A stretch of DNA of 64,000 nucleotides from Microcebus murinus (lineage: Eukaryota > Chordata > Mammalia > Primates > Cheirogaleidae): the NCBI RefSeq assembly GCF_040939455.1, contig NC_134112.1, positions 65,923,001-65,987,000 of the forward strand. The letters are read 5' to 3'. Both the position numbers and the translations under genes were made by a program. Of this stretch, positions 11,187 through 22,215 are shown in pieces (the stretch's first letter is position 1; each line of letters opens with the position of its first letter). The notes under the pieces are model-generated. The model was not told the DNA's origin and ran no database searches. It saw only the letters and a list, made by a program, of their open reading frames with translations.

Positions 11187-11874
11187 TTTTTTTTTTTTTT
11201 TTTAATTTTGGCATATTATGGGGGCACAGATTTTAAGGTTTCAATAAATGCCCTTTCCCCCCTCCCCCCACAAGTCTGAGTTTCCAGTATGACCATCCCC
11301 CAGATGGTGCACATCTCACTCATTATGTATATATATACCTCCCCCCTCCCCCCTCTCCCCTGCCCAATACCCTATTACTGTAGTACCTATATGTCCACTT
11401 AGGTGCTACTCAGTTAATACCAGTTTGCTGGTGAATATATGTGGTGCTTGTTTTTCCATTCTTGGGATACTTCACTTAGTAGTATGGGTTCCAGCTCTAA
11501 CCAGGAAAATATAAGATGTGCTATATCACCATTGTTTCTTAGAGCTGAATAGTACTCCATGGTATACATATACCACATTTTATTAATCCATTCTTGGATT
11601 GATGGGCACTTGGGCTGTTTCCACAGCCTTGCAATTATGAATTGTGCTGCTATAAACATTCGAGTGCAGGTGTCTTTTTTGTAGAGTGTCATTGGATCTT
11701 TTGGGTAGATGCCTAGTAATGGGATTGCTGGATCAAATGGTAGATTCACTTGTATCGCTTTAAGGTATCTCCATATTGCTTTCCAGAGAGGTTGAACTAG
11801 TTTGCAGTCCCACCAGCAGTATAGGAGTGTTCCTGGATCATAAGAACACTCACCGACCTGCAAGAACAACTCAA
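11187..11874 (-). mobile_element. 5'-truncated lemur-type L1, minus strand
   Basis: From left to right: the reverse of a poly(A) tail (T run from 11187), a 3' UTR with polypyrimidine blocks around 11250-11360, and the reverse of the ORF2 C-terminus. The ORF2 part reads, on the minus strand, as the usual L1 tail with VNLPFDPAIPLLGIYPKDP, then MFIAAQFIIARLWKQP and a stop near 11414. TACCCAAG flanks the element at 11179-11186 and 11875-11882, an 8-bp target duplication. The 5' truncation is near 11834, with about 40 bp of non-contiguous sequence before the right duplication. The element cannot retrotranspose by itself. Confidence 0.92.
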
Positions 11875-11882
11875 TACCCAAG

Positions 11883-12364
11883 ATTTGTTCTCTCTAGAAA
11901 AGAGCATCTGATGCCCCTAGGCAAAAATTTCTACACTTGACACTTACACATGCAGGACAGCTTCTAGGGGAAAAACTGTAGGGAATTAGGAAAAGTCCCT
12001 TTCTTTATAGTGAAAAGTGAAAAAACACCTTTTCAAAGAAAAATTATCAAATTCACTGATGCAACTTATCTAACAACTAAACTGGCAAAATATGAAGGAG
12101 ACTTAAGCCAAAGTTTCTTTAACTGAGCCTGGGTTGGTTTGTTTGTTCATTAATGCCCTGCTTTTTAAAATGAATTTAATCAATGGAGGAGTATTATGTA
12201 TTCATTTAATGAATTGCTATGTATAATCACCCTCCATATGAGGTCCTTTAAGTGACATTCATGCTCCTATGGGGTCCTTAAGGTTGTAAAGGCACCCTGT
12301 ATAGAAAGGTATAACAGGTTGATCTTTGGAGTAGAAAATGGCAATAATGAAAAGCCTGGGTGTA
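11883..12364. other. Gene-free stretch
   Basis: No coding region or recognised repeat. Confidence 0.5.
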
Positions 12365-12530
12365 GAAGTCAGACTTGGGTTTAAATTCCAACAAAGACAT
12401 TCACTGTTTATACCTACGCAGGTAACTGGATTTCTCTAAGCCTCAGGCCCTTCATCTGTAAAATAGGAATAATAGAATCTGTTTTATAAGATCATTAGAG
12501 GAATAAATGAGGATGTTGGTAAGTATACAG
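12365..12530 (+). mobile_element. MIR SINE
   Basis: TTCTCTAAGCCTCAGGCCC, then CTTCATCTGTAAAATAGGAA and ATTAGAGGAATAAATGAGGA, match the MIR core in sense orientation. Confidence 0.85.
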
Positions 12531-12531
12531 A

Positions 12532-13073
12532 CAGTCCCTAGCTTACAGATGACCCAACTGACAGCATTCCGTGTTTACAAACGGGCTTCCAAGACTCCCC
12601 ATAAGGATAATATACAATTAAATAATTAAATCAATAATCTGGGAACTAGTTTCTTCCATGCATGTAAACAAACACACATGGCATAAGTGGCTCTTGGGTG
12701 CAGCATCTTTAAGCTAGCGCTAGTCTCATAAATAGATAGAGAAGCAGCTGATAGAAACCCAAGAACATCCAGAGTCAAGAAAGTTTACCATGAAGCATCT
12801 GCTGAAGCCTTTCATCTCATTTGTTTTTTGTGTTCTATTTGCTTGTATTAAAAGAAAGAGCACAATAGCTTCTATAACTTATTATTACAGTATAGGGGTA
12901 TTATTATTATTACAGTATTACACTGTATTATCATTACCACATGTGAGCCATTATAGTATTGTTGTTGTTGTTATTATTACCCTATATATGCTGTTCATCA
13001 GGGATCCAAGTTACATACAAATCCAAACTAAAGACATTTTCAGAAACTTATCTCATCTATAACCTGGGGACTG
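12532..13073. mobile_element. Tigger/pogo-like DNA transposon remnant, both ends present
   Basis: The left end CAGTCCCTAGCTTACAGATG and the reverse complement of the right end CAGTCCCCAGGTTATAGATG agree at about 17 of 20 positions, so this looks like a 542-bp non-autonomous element with terminal inverted repeats. The start CAGTCCC resembles TcMar-Tigger families. A TA target duplication is not evident. Inside, an ATT/GTT simple repeat occupies about 12895-12980. The 90-codon frame at 12790-13062 has no transposase motif. Confidence 0.6.
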
Positions 13074-14789
13074 CCTCTACTCTAGATCACTTAAAACATT
13101 GCTTGGCATGTAGTAGGAGATACCTTCTAAAAAGCAACTCTTAATACACTGTCAGGAGACAATTTTCTATGGGTACTGTGCATTTCTACATGTCTTCCAT
13201 GCGAAGGCGCTAATTGCCCTTCTGTTATGGACTTTCTTGCAAGGATGTTTATATAGTGAACAGCTTAGAAGATAAAAATGGTGTCTCCCTACAGAGCAGA
13301 GAGCAGGTCTGCTTCCTATCCAGTCTCATAAAGAAAATATCTCCTTATAGGACAAAGTTTGGGCAGATTTTCTTGAGCCCATTATAAGAGATCTGGGTTC
13401 CCTAAGCTCAGGACACCTCTCCTGGCACACAACCTATTGGGTGTGTAGGCATCACCTGGCCCTTGTTGCATCATCTTGTGGGAATTGGGCTTCAAAAAGT
13501 AGCACAAGAAAATGATGACACTCTAGATACTGTTGTTCCTATGAATATTGCCATAAAATGTATCTTATAACCTTGTTGTTTGTGTCTGACTCAGGAATCT
13601 TGTGTCTTTTGCCAGCTTCTGTGAAAATGTCTTGCAAGAAGGATGAAATCTCAGACTCTTAAGAGTTCTTAACACAGAGCACGCAAAACCTAGTCTATCT
13701 CCAAAATATTTTCCCATAGATTTGCCTTGTGGACAGTAATTACTACCACCATAGCCAAAATTTTGATAATTTTAAAGTTCCTATAAATTAGTAAGTATAT
13801 TAATTCTAAGAGCTATCATGATGAGTCTAATGCCTAATTCCTAATTGGCTCATTGTTTAGTTTGTGAAATACTTAGCAAATTCCAGATATAATATTAAAT
13901 AAGAGGGTCCGTTTGTACAGAGTTCTAAGGCTGATAGACCCTTTGGCTGGAGAGATTTCATCCTGGAAAACAGTACTGCTTGGTGGCACACATCTAGGGA
14001 GCAGAAGAAGGGAAATAGATCAGAAGATATGTTGCTACTTTTCCTCAAGCTCCATTGCATCCCTTAGAAGTAAAATACAAAATCAATTTTACCTTTTAAA
14101 TATAGAATCATATAATAATGGTAGATTTTTTTCAGTACCTCCATTCATAAGTAATTTCTTGACATTTGTTAAATACCCTAGTAATTGGTATTATCATTTC
14201 CTCCCTTAAACAGTGTATAAACTCTACTAGCAGGAAATATAACTTAGTGATTTTGCATCCTTTCTACCCAAATTTTGACCCTTATTCCCAACTTCTTCCC
14301 TTCTGAGGCCTGTCACAGCACCTTGCATTAGAGGTACTCAGCTAATACTGTATGAATTGTGAATTATTCTCTGTTAAAAGAAAAAACACAAAATTATGAA
14401 TTTACACTATTCTGTCAAATTCCAGGAAATCAGAACCTCATAAGCAGTATGAAAAATGAGCCAAATAATTCCAGGCTATGTGCAACATTTAAAAATCGTA
14501 AATGTAGTGTTCACAATGTTGAATTAATTCATTTAACATTTTATTAATGGATAATTAGCACTTTTAAACAACCTTGCATTAATCACTTTCTAAGCCAGCC
14601 CCTGTGAAGAAAAACCATGATTGTTTCACTTCAATTGTACTTTATCTAGGTAGAAATTATTTAGTTTCTCTTTTGGACTTAATTATGTGATAGATTAGGA
14701 GGAATTAAAAAAATGCTAATTCTCTTATTATAGAAGAATTGAAGAGTCAACACACAAAGTCCAAACTGACAAATAATGAGATGAGATGG
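13074..14789. other. Gene-free stretch with possible LTR remnant
   Basis: Between about 13230 and 13640 the texture (AAGATAAAAATGGTGTCTCC, CCAGTCTCATAAAGAAAA, AGGACACCTCTCCTGGCACA) recalls an old ERV LTR from memory, but boundaries and family could not be fixed. The remainder is AT-rich and unassigned. The frame at 13913-14209 has no recognised motif. Confidence 0.35.
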
Positions 14790-14872
14790 TGGCTATTCAA
14801 ATAAATACGATAATGCATGCAAAGCATTTAGTATGAGGTAGGGACTCTGTAAATAGTAGCTATTATTATTTT
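14790..14872 (+). mobile_element. MIR SINE fragment
   Basis: ATAATGCATGCAAAGCATTTAG followed by CTCTGTAAATAGTAGCTATTATTATT matches the 3' part of MIR in sense orientation. Confidence 0.6.
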
Positions 14873-14928
14873 ACCAAAACAGTTCATCCCAAAGCCCTCT
14901 TTATATTGAGAGTTCCACCACATGTTGA

Positions 14929-15260
<332 letters not shown>

Positions 15261-15275
15261 GAAAAAAATCCATTT

Positions 15276-16099
15276 TTAAAAATTAAATACTCAAAAGTTT
15301 TCATTAACCTATCAAATATTTAAAGTAGGCTATACTTAATAGTTTAAGGCATCTGAACTGATGAAAACAAAGATTTCATGAATTAAACATAGTGAAGATT
15401 TGGGGAGAATATTGATAATGATGCCCTATTCAATCATACAGAATTAAATGTATATATCCCTTAAAATATGTGTGAATTAAAATATGGCCCACTCAAAGTT
15501 ATACCACCTGAAGAAGATTTGATATAAGAGGATGAAGATGCTGACTTCTTGTAGCTTATGTACGACCCTAGGCTGATTTAGGTGTTTTAGTCCTAATAGT
15601 ATACCATCTGATTTTTTACCAAAACTGATCTTTCTGGGCCCCCTGACTCTTGCCACACATTATATGTACATCTCTAACTCCATTCAGTACAATTAAAGTC
15701 CCCCAGTAAGTAAACCCACATAGTGCAAAGCTTGCTTTCTTCTAACTGTATTAAATATTCAAACCAAACCTCCTAACAAGAGAAATTTATTTTTCTGCAT
15801 AAGCATTTGAAGAAACCTCAGATATCACAATTAAAGGTAGATGCCTGCAAAGTTCATTAGTACTCCTTAATTGTTTTTCTATTAATATAATGAGTAACAG
15901 AACATAATTTCTTGCCTGAGACTGATATGAACTGCAATTGGTATATTCATAAGTTGGACTAAGGCAAGGTGGTATCCACCCTGACATCACAAAACCCAAA
16001 AGGCAAATAAGAAAGAGAGAAAGTGAATATCTATAGTATCTTTTCAATTCAAAGGGTGTGTCTCATTTATTATAACAAAAGAAAAATCAGGATCATGAG
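15276..16099. other. Gene-free AT-rich stretch
   Basis: No coding region or recognised repeat. The reverse frame at 15787-16047 has no recognised motif. Confidence 0.5.
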
Positions 16100-16814
16100 T
16101 TATACAGTTATCCAATCTCTCCCCCTTCCTCCTCACACATAGCCAATATTCAATCCATCCCTCCAGACCAAAAGAAAATCTTCAATCCCAGGCTAACTTC
16201 TCCATCTGTGCCCTGTATCCTGTCCCCTTCTTCTTCCTGTACACACTAGTTGTATCAATTATATTTCCTCTTTTCTGTATATTTAAATCCTTCAGTCCTA
16301 CCAGCTCTCTCCTCTAAACCTACAGGTACATTAAAATATATATGCTTGTTTCTTATTACAAGGTAAGACCCTACACAAACTGTACCGCCCTCTATCCCTT
16401 ACCCACTTTTGAGTCCAAATTTAGTAAACTACATACATCTATACTTCCTCAACCTTATCTCCCTCTAGAATTTGTTATAATTTTGTTTATCCCATCCCAG
16501 ATTCTGAACTTATGATTTCCTAATTATCAAACTCAATGGTCAATGGTCTATTTTCAGTCCAGAAGCTTAAGGGGCTTTATTAAAGCATTTTACTGTGTTA
16601 ATTCTTTTCTACTTAAAAATGTGCCACCTGGGCTTCTATCCTCATCTCTTTCCCTCCTGACTGCATCATCTGACCTCTAGCCCTCATGCGTTCAATGTTG
16701 CCCTTTCTCAGGAGGCTGTTCTTTAACCAATTCTCTTTTTATTGAAATCCTTCAATAAAAATATAATAATATGAGTGCTACCACCCAAAACCTACTCCTT
16801 CCACTTTCTCTGTC
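16100..16814 (+). mobile_element. L2 LINE, left part, split by an Alu
   Basis: CTCAATGGTCAATGGTCTATTTTCAGTCC and the surrounding CT-rich sequence follow the L2 reverse-transcriptase region in sense orientation, heavily decayed. The copy is interrupted by the Alu at 16815-17154 and continues to about 17245. No open frame remains. Confidence 0.6.
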
Positions 16815-17154
16815 TTTTTTTTTTTTTTTTTTTTTTTGAGACAGAGTCTCACTTTGTTGCCCAGGCTAGAGTGAGTGCCGTGGCGTCAGCCTAGCTCACA
16901 GCAACCTCAAACTCCTGGGCTCGAGTGATCCTTCTGCCTCAGCCTCCCGGGTAGCTGGGACTACAGGCATGCGCCACCATGCCCGGCTAATTTTTTATAT
17001 ATATATCAGTTGGCCAATTAATTTCTTTGTATTTATAGTAGAGACGGGGTCTCACTCTTGCTCAGGCTGGTTTTGAACTCCTGACCTTGAGCAATCCGCC
17101 CGCCTCGGCCTCCCAAGAGCTAGGATTACAGGCGTGAGCCACAGCGCCCGGCCT
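16815..17154 (-). mobile_element. Young lemur-type Alu, reverse orientation, with target duplication
   Basis: A long T run, then a complete dimeric Alu in reverse, ending at the reverse complement of GGCCGGGCGCTGTGGCTCAC. The middle section AGTTGGCCAATTAATTTCTT marks the lemur type. ACTTTCTCTGTC flanks it at 16803-16814 and 17155-17166. By eye it differs at only a handful of positions from the copy at 50254-50600, so both come from a recently active subfamily. It is inserted into an L2. Confidence 0.97.
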
Positions 17155-17245
17155 ACTTTCTCTGTCTTAATCCAAGATAGCACCATCTGTCCAATGACAT
17201 AAATTTGAGATCTCATTGGCACTCTCGACTTCTCCATCACCATCA
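17155..17245 (+). mobile_element. L2 LINE, right part of the Alu-split copy
   Basis: TAGCACCATCTGTCCAATGACAT and CTCATTGGCACTCTCGACTTC match L2 sequence just downstream of the part ending at 16814, so this is one L2 copy interrupted by the Alu. Confidence 0.55.
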
Positions 17246-17269
17246 ACCTCTCAGAGTCAGTATGGCACA

Positions 17270-17760
17270 AAACACAGCAGCCTTTGAAGTCAGAAAGACC
17301 TGATTCTGACTTCAGATTACAGAGGGCAGATTACAGTCTGCCCTCAAGGACTTCAGAATCTTGTGTCTGGTGTGAGAGAAGCATGTAAACTCACATGGAA
17401 TTAAAATACATGCTTATAGGTGGGTACTTACAAAATGAAGTGGCAGCCCAGGAAAAATTATGCTTTAGTCTGCCCAAGGGGGAAGGTATCAGAGATATTT
17501 ACTAAGAAAAGGTAGGATTTGGATTGAAATTTGAAGACTGATAAAGAGTTGGATACGTGGAAGGAAGAAGGAGACAGCTGAGAGTAAAGCAAGAGTGAAG
17601 TCAGGGAAGGCTGGGGGAGGGGAGGGCAGTAGTGGAGACTGGATGCTGGCAGAGACCATGTAGTGAGAAGCCTGACACTCCAAGGATGATGGCATCCATG
17701 TGGGTGCTGGGGAGCCACCAAAGATTCCTGAGCAGAAGACAGTCAAGTTTATATATTAAA
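17270..17760 (-). mobile_element. L2 LINE fragment, reverse orientation
   Basis: TCTGCCCTCAAGGACTTCAGAATCTTG, then GGATTGAAATTTGAAGACTG, then AGACCATGTAGTGAGAAGCC, follow the reverse complement of the L2 3' half. It converges on the plus-strand L2 immediately to its left. Confidence 0.65.
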
Positions 17761-19709
17761 AAAAAAAAAGTCTTCATGGCAGCATATAGCTTGAACTGGA
17801 GGCAATAAAGATCAGAGTAAGGGAGAATCCACATAAAAGGCTAGACATTACATCTCAAAAAATATTAGTATATTCAATACTATTTATGGATACCACTGGA
17901 GAGAAATTCATAGTAGGAATGAGAAAACTTGAAGTAGGAATAGTATCTTCTCGTTGGCATTCATTTTACATAAATATTGAAGATCCTGAGATTTCAATAC
18001 TTTGAAAAATATATAATTCAATGCCTCTGCCATTCTATTGGCTAGAAGAAAGCTACAAGTAAAATATGGAAGGAGAGCAGGAGAGAGGGAGAAAAGAAAG
18101 AAAGAATAATAGGAGGGAATAAAATATACAAAAGTATAGTGGACCAACATGGGATGCAAAATGAGGAAAAAGATAAAAATGGGAAAAAATGGTAGAGAGT
18201 ATTCTTCTTAAAGTAGCCAAAAAGTAAACAACTTTTTGCCCTCAAGGTTTTGGAAAAAATACAGCCTTTAGACCGTTAATGAGTTCAATATGGTTGCTTT
18301 CATCAGCCCATATATTGCCAATATTGGTACTATAAATACATGTTCATTTTACAGGATAGGACAATAAATTCATGGGTCCAGCAGTGATAATGATTTGTCC
18401 CTCAGGTTAGTTTTGGTCTTCTTTGATCGTGACACAATTGCTTAATTAAACTACAGTTAAAAGTTTTCTGAGAAAAATGTTCACCGTGGAAAAAAAATTT
18501 CTACCTTCTAAAACATATTCAAATTACAAGTGCAAGTGGAAGCTTCATATAAAAAGCATGAGCACCATATTAAGTATTAATGTGTTAGGTGTAACACGCG
18601 CGGAGGCATTGCGTTAATAGCATCGCTTAACCTGAATATTTTATTCCACTACTTTAACCTTGATACCAACAGACTTAATATATTCAGTTTTTGTTTTCAA
18701 TTATCGGTTATGTCCTGCAATGGGTTGATTGGAGACACTGTGAAAACTATTATGACCCCTCAAAGACATAAGGCAATTTTCTTCTCACCAGGATATTTTG
18801 AACAAATTACTCTCAGTTTTAACATGAATACGTCTATGAATTTTGTTCCTCAGATCTGAAATAATGGCATGCAGTTATAATTTCAATTATAATTATCATA
18901 TCACATCAATAAATGGAGATAAAATTCTACAGAGGTGAAAGCTTTCTGTCTTTGTATGATTTTACTTTTTCCCTTTTTCTTTTTTTTTTTTCTTTTTTGG
19001 TGCCAAGCCTAGGAAGCACTCTGAAGTGTAATTATTTTGCAGGGTACTTGAAATAGTCCTACCCTTTGAAAAAATAATGTTGTAGCATCTCATCTCTGTT
19101 AGCATTACAAAGCATTGCTACAGCTTGCCATAATTAAAGACTGTTACAGTTAAGAATTTTATGATTAGCCCTATTATGGCTCATTGAGCTTAAGTTTTGA
19201 AATTTTGTATTGAGTCCAAGATTAAAAGGTTTCTTAGTCATAGAATGCATTTTAAAGATTAATTTGGACATCTTCCAGAATCCTCTTGCTTGTTTTCCCC
19301 AAGCTTGGGGTAATACAATGTCTTTTCATAGCATGGTTAGTGGTCATGCTAAAGGTTCAAGCCCAGTATGAACAAATTAGCTTCTCTGCTTTCATGTGGA
19401 CTCCCCCACCCACCTGAAGATGTTCCCAGCAAGGGGACATCTTTATAAAGTGAGCCTGAGACTCAGCTCAGCTCAGCTGGCAAAGCAATGGCCACAAGCA
19501 CAGCAAGTCCAATACTAGAAGTTCGGTTGGTTCTACAGTATGCTGCCTCTACAAGTCTTCTGGGCTGAGAGGCAACCAAGCTAAGTTGTTACTACTACTC
19601 TAAGAAAATGTAAAAAGATTTGTTCACAGGGTGCAGGCAGAATAAAAGAGACTAGATTCTTTTTTATTTCTTTACTACTTGTTTTAAATTAGATTTCTAT
19701 ATTTTATAT
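17761..19709. other. Unique stretch, candidate conserved non-coding block
   Basis: No transposon recognised apart from T-rich tracts. A GA-rich tract lies at 18060-18120. From about 18425 to 19010 the sequence is unique and AT-rich with homeodomain-like words (GCTTAATTAAAC, CAATTATAATTATC), and contains an isolated CpG cluster (AACACGCGCGGAGGCATTGCG at 18595-18613). At 19439-19450 a TATA-like TCTTTATAAAGT precedes a CAGCT-repeat. Function unknown. Confidence 0.35.
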
Positions 19710-19855
19710 ATCCTATAAATGAGTTAAGGGAATTGAAGAACTATAGATGAGGTAAGTGAGATTCAGAAAAATAGAGCAACTTAACCATAGCTGCAAGGCC
19801 AGGGAGAGGCACACTGGGTATGGACGGAGCAGCCTATGACTCCATATCCCCCGAC
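19710..19855 (-). mobile_element. MIR SINE, reverse orientation
   Basis: ATAGATGAGGTAAGTGAGATTC, AGCAACTTAACCATAGCTGCAAGG and ACGGAGCAGCCTATGACTCC follow the MIR core in reverse orientation. Confidence 0.65.
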
Positions 19856-19894
19856 ATTGGATATTCAATTAGTCACAAAATCCCGTCTTTCTAT

Positions 19895-20010
19895 CCTTGC
19901 TGACTCCCGGCTTCCAGGATCACCCCTACCAGTATTTTTTCTAGGCAGCAGAGAGATATTTCTAAAGCCCAACTCTGAAAATCTTACTCCCCTAAATCTA
20001 ATGTGAGACT
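19895..20010 (+). mobile_element. L2 LINE fragment
   Basis: GCAGCAGAGAGATATTTCTAAAG followed by ATCTTACTCCCCTAAATC resembles the L2 motif around CAGCCAGAGTGATC and CACTCCCCTGCTTAAA, sense orientation. Confidence 0.5.
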
Positions 20011-20198
20011 CCCAAATTAAGAATGTAGAGTAACCACTTGTGTTTATTTTTCTACTTACAGAGAAATTCAGTAGTGAAACAAAACAGCACAAACCAACAA
20101 AGACAACAAGAGAGGGACATTGGGCAGATGAAAAATGCCCACAAGTTTCTAAAGGATGGAAGCCGAGCACACAGATAGTAGCTGATGACAGCCTAAAA

Positions 20199-20420
20199 CA
20201 GGCGTCCTCAAACTACAGCCTGCGGGCCACATGTGGCCTGCTGAGGACATTTATCCAGCCTGCCAGGTGTTTTTGCACCAGCTGCCTGTCCTGCCTAGCA
20301 GCCGACTGGCCCAGGCCCACAGTGCGCATGTGTGGAATGTGCGCAGCACTCTCCAACGGCCCTCCAACAGTCTGAGGGACAGTGAACTGGCCCCCTGTTT
20401 AAAAAGTTTGAGGACACCTG
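20199..20420. mobile_element. Non-autonomous hAT-type DNA transposon with 8-bp target duplication
   Basis: The left end CAGGCGTCCTCAAACT and the reverse complement of the right end CAGGTGTCCTCAAACT agree at 15 of 16 positions. The flanks are GCCTAAAA (20191-20198) and GCCTAAAG (20421-20428), an 8-bp duplication with one mismatch, as expected of hAT transposases. The interior is GC-rich with CpG decay products (GCGGGCCACATG, TGCGCATGTGTG). The 111- and 67-codon frames across it are by-products. The same end sequences recur at 32280-32473. Confidence 0.9.
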
Positions 20421-20428
20421 GCCTAAAG

Positions 20429-21989
20429 CATTAGCCAAATTATCTTCTTTTAAGACCCCAACTCACAGAGTGCTCGATGATTGGAATATTCCAAAAATGT
20501 GAGAATGCAAAAGTAGAATACAAGCAAAAAAGAAGAAAATCCTTTTTAAAGAAGGAAATGTTCTCACAGTCAGGATTGGGTTGCATAATGAATAATATTT
20601 ACATATTCCTAATGTCATCAACATAATCAACATAACTAAAGATGATTTTATTACTGGAAAGATAGAGCATGACAAAAGAGATCTATGTTCTTCTTATTGT
20701 AAAGAAAATAAAAAAGGAGGCCACAGTTTAGATACACCCCCAAAGCCAAAAGCCCGTAATCACACCACCAAAATTTAAGTCACCCTGATTTCTCCTAAAT
20801 GGTAGCTCTAATCATAAATGAAACACAAAACATAAGCTTTATGTTCTTACCAGCAAGATTCAGTGAAATTAAACCAATTAACTATAGAAAAATCAGCTTA
20901 AACAGCTCTGCTTCCCTTAAAAAGAATGTTAATATATAACAAAAAGAGGTCAAAATACTTCCTCCTTTATGCTTCATAAACTGTGCTGTAACTGCTGTAA
21001 GACCAACTTCCCACCACTTGGTTTGGAGTCTCCTAGATGGTGATCCATACTTTCTCTTTTTGTATGACAATAAACTTTTCAAATTTTTCTAACTTGATCT
21101 GATTTTATTTTTGATGCTATCCTACCAGGAAATGAATAGATTTCAAAATTTACAAGTCAAGAAATGGCAGTACAAGCATATTCTTTAGAGACATGGAGAT
21201 TGAACTATCAAAGAACAGATAAAAGTGAGTAGGGCTGAAGAATGGAGAGAAATAGTTAACTTTTATTATAACCCTTCAATATTATTGGATTTTTATTAAA
21301 CAAGACATTGTTACTTCTAAGAAAAACTTAAAAGCTAAGAAAATAAAAAGAAAGCTCATGTTTTTCATATAGCAAGATGCCTGAGAGAAAAGCAGTCCCT
21401 ACGTGAAAGCAGATTTATTTGGGTTTCCTTCCATTCTTGCCAGATTCCACTCCTGTGCCCAACTATGCCAGAAACAGAAAACAAATGCTCTGGGACACAA
21501 AATTTAAAATTCCTACTGCTATGAGTCTCTTTTGTTTTTTGTCCTTTTGTAGTTATAAGGACATACAACCACAGCCCTCAAAAAACCTAAAAACAAGTAA
21601 ACAAAACAAAGTATTTCTATATGAGCAGATAGACATGCATCTATATTCATTCATCACATCTTTTCTTCCTTCCACCAAGGTGTTACAAGTCCAATGGGAT
21701 GCTCTAGAGAAGAGTTATAACCACAGAAGATAAAGGACAGGAAGAAGAGGAGGGTGAAGAATAACATAGCAGTCTAAAAGGGAACAACCCATCAGGCTGT
21801 GCAGCTCTGGGACCCCAAAGGAATGGACAAGACCATATAGTTCGCATAATACAACAAAACAAGAGGAAGAGGGTGTTAATTTTTCTCTTCCGTTCTTCTT
21901 TCATTTTTTTCTTCAGCTTTATACTTGAAATTTGCTAGGAGGGGGTTCAACTTCTTAAAACAGGATCTAACTATTAATACCTCACTGAT
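20429..21989. other. Gene-free unique stretch
   Basis: No recognised transposon or coding region. The longest frame (21419-21733, 104 codons) has no recognisable domain and no supporting splice or promoter context. Confidence 0.5.
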
Positions 21990-22215
21990 AGAAGGCAGCT
22001 CATAGTGTAGCCATCCAAGTTCCTAAACTTCGGAGTCAGCAGAACTGAGTTTAGACCACTCCTCCACTTACCATCTTTATGAATATCTTGAGTGACTTTG
22101 GGTGACATTCCCTGTGACTATCTTGGGCAAATCTTTGTCTCTAAACTTCATTTTTCCATGTACAAAATGAGGAGATAAAAATAATATCTAACTCACAGAG
22201 CTGCCCCACTATCTT
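21990..22215 (+). mobile_element. MIR SINE, near full length
   Basis: TAGTGTAGCCATCCAAGTTC at the tRNA-derived end, then CGGAGTCAGCAGAACTGAGT, CATGTACAAAATGAGGAGAT and AATATCTAACTCACAGAGCTG: MIR order in sense orientation, with a roughly 25-bp insertion in the CTTGGGCAAGTC region. Confidence 0.75.

Noticed and set aside
11414..11881. A 155-codon minus-strand frame, the longest in the window
   Set aside because: Residues after the first ~20 are L1 ORF2; the N-terminal part comes from the 40-bp junction sequence and flanking DNA.
20199..20420. Assignment to the SPIN family of horizontally transferred hAT elements
   Set aside because: The end sequence I remember for SPIN differs from CAGGCGTCCTCAAACT, so I kept only the superfamily-level call.
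20040..20434. Two overlapping plus-strand frames of 111 and 67 codons
   Set aside because: They run through the GC-rich interior of a hAT element and show no transposase motif.
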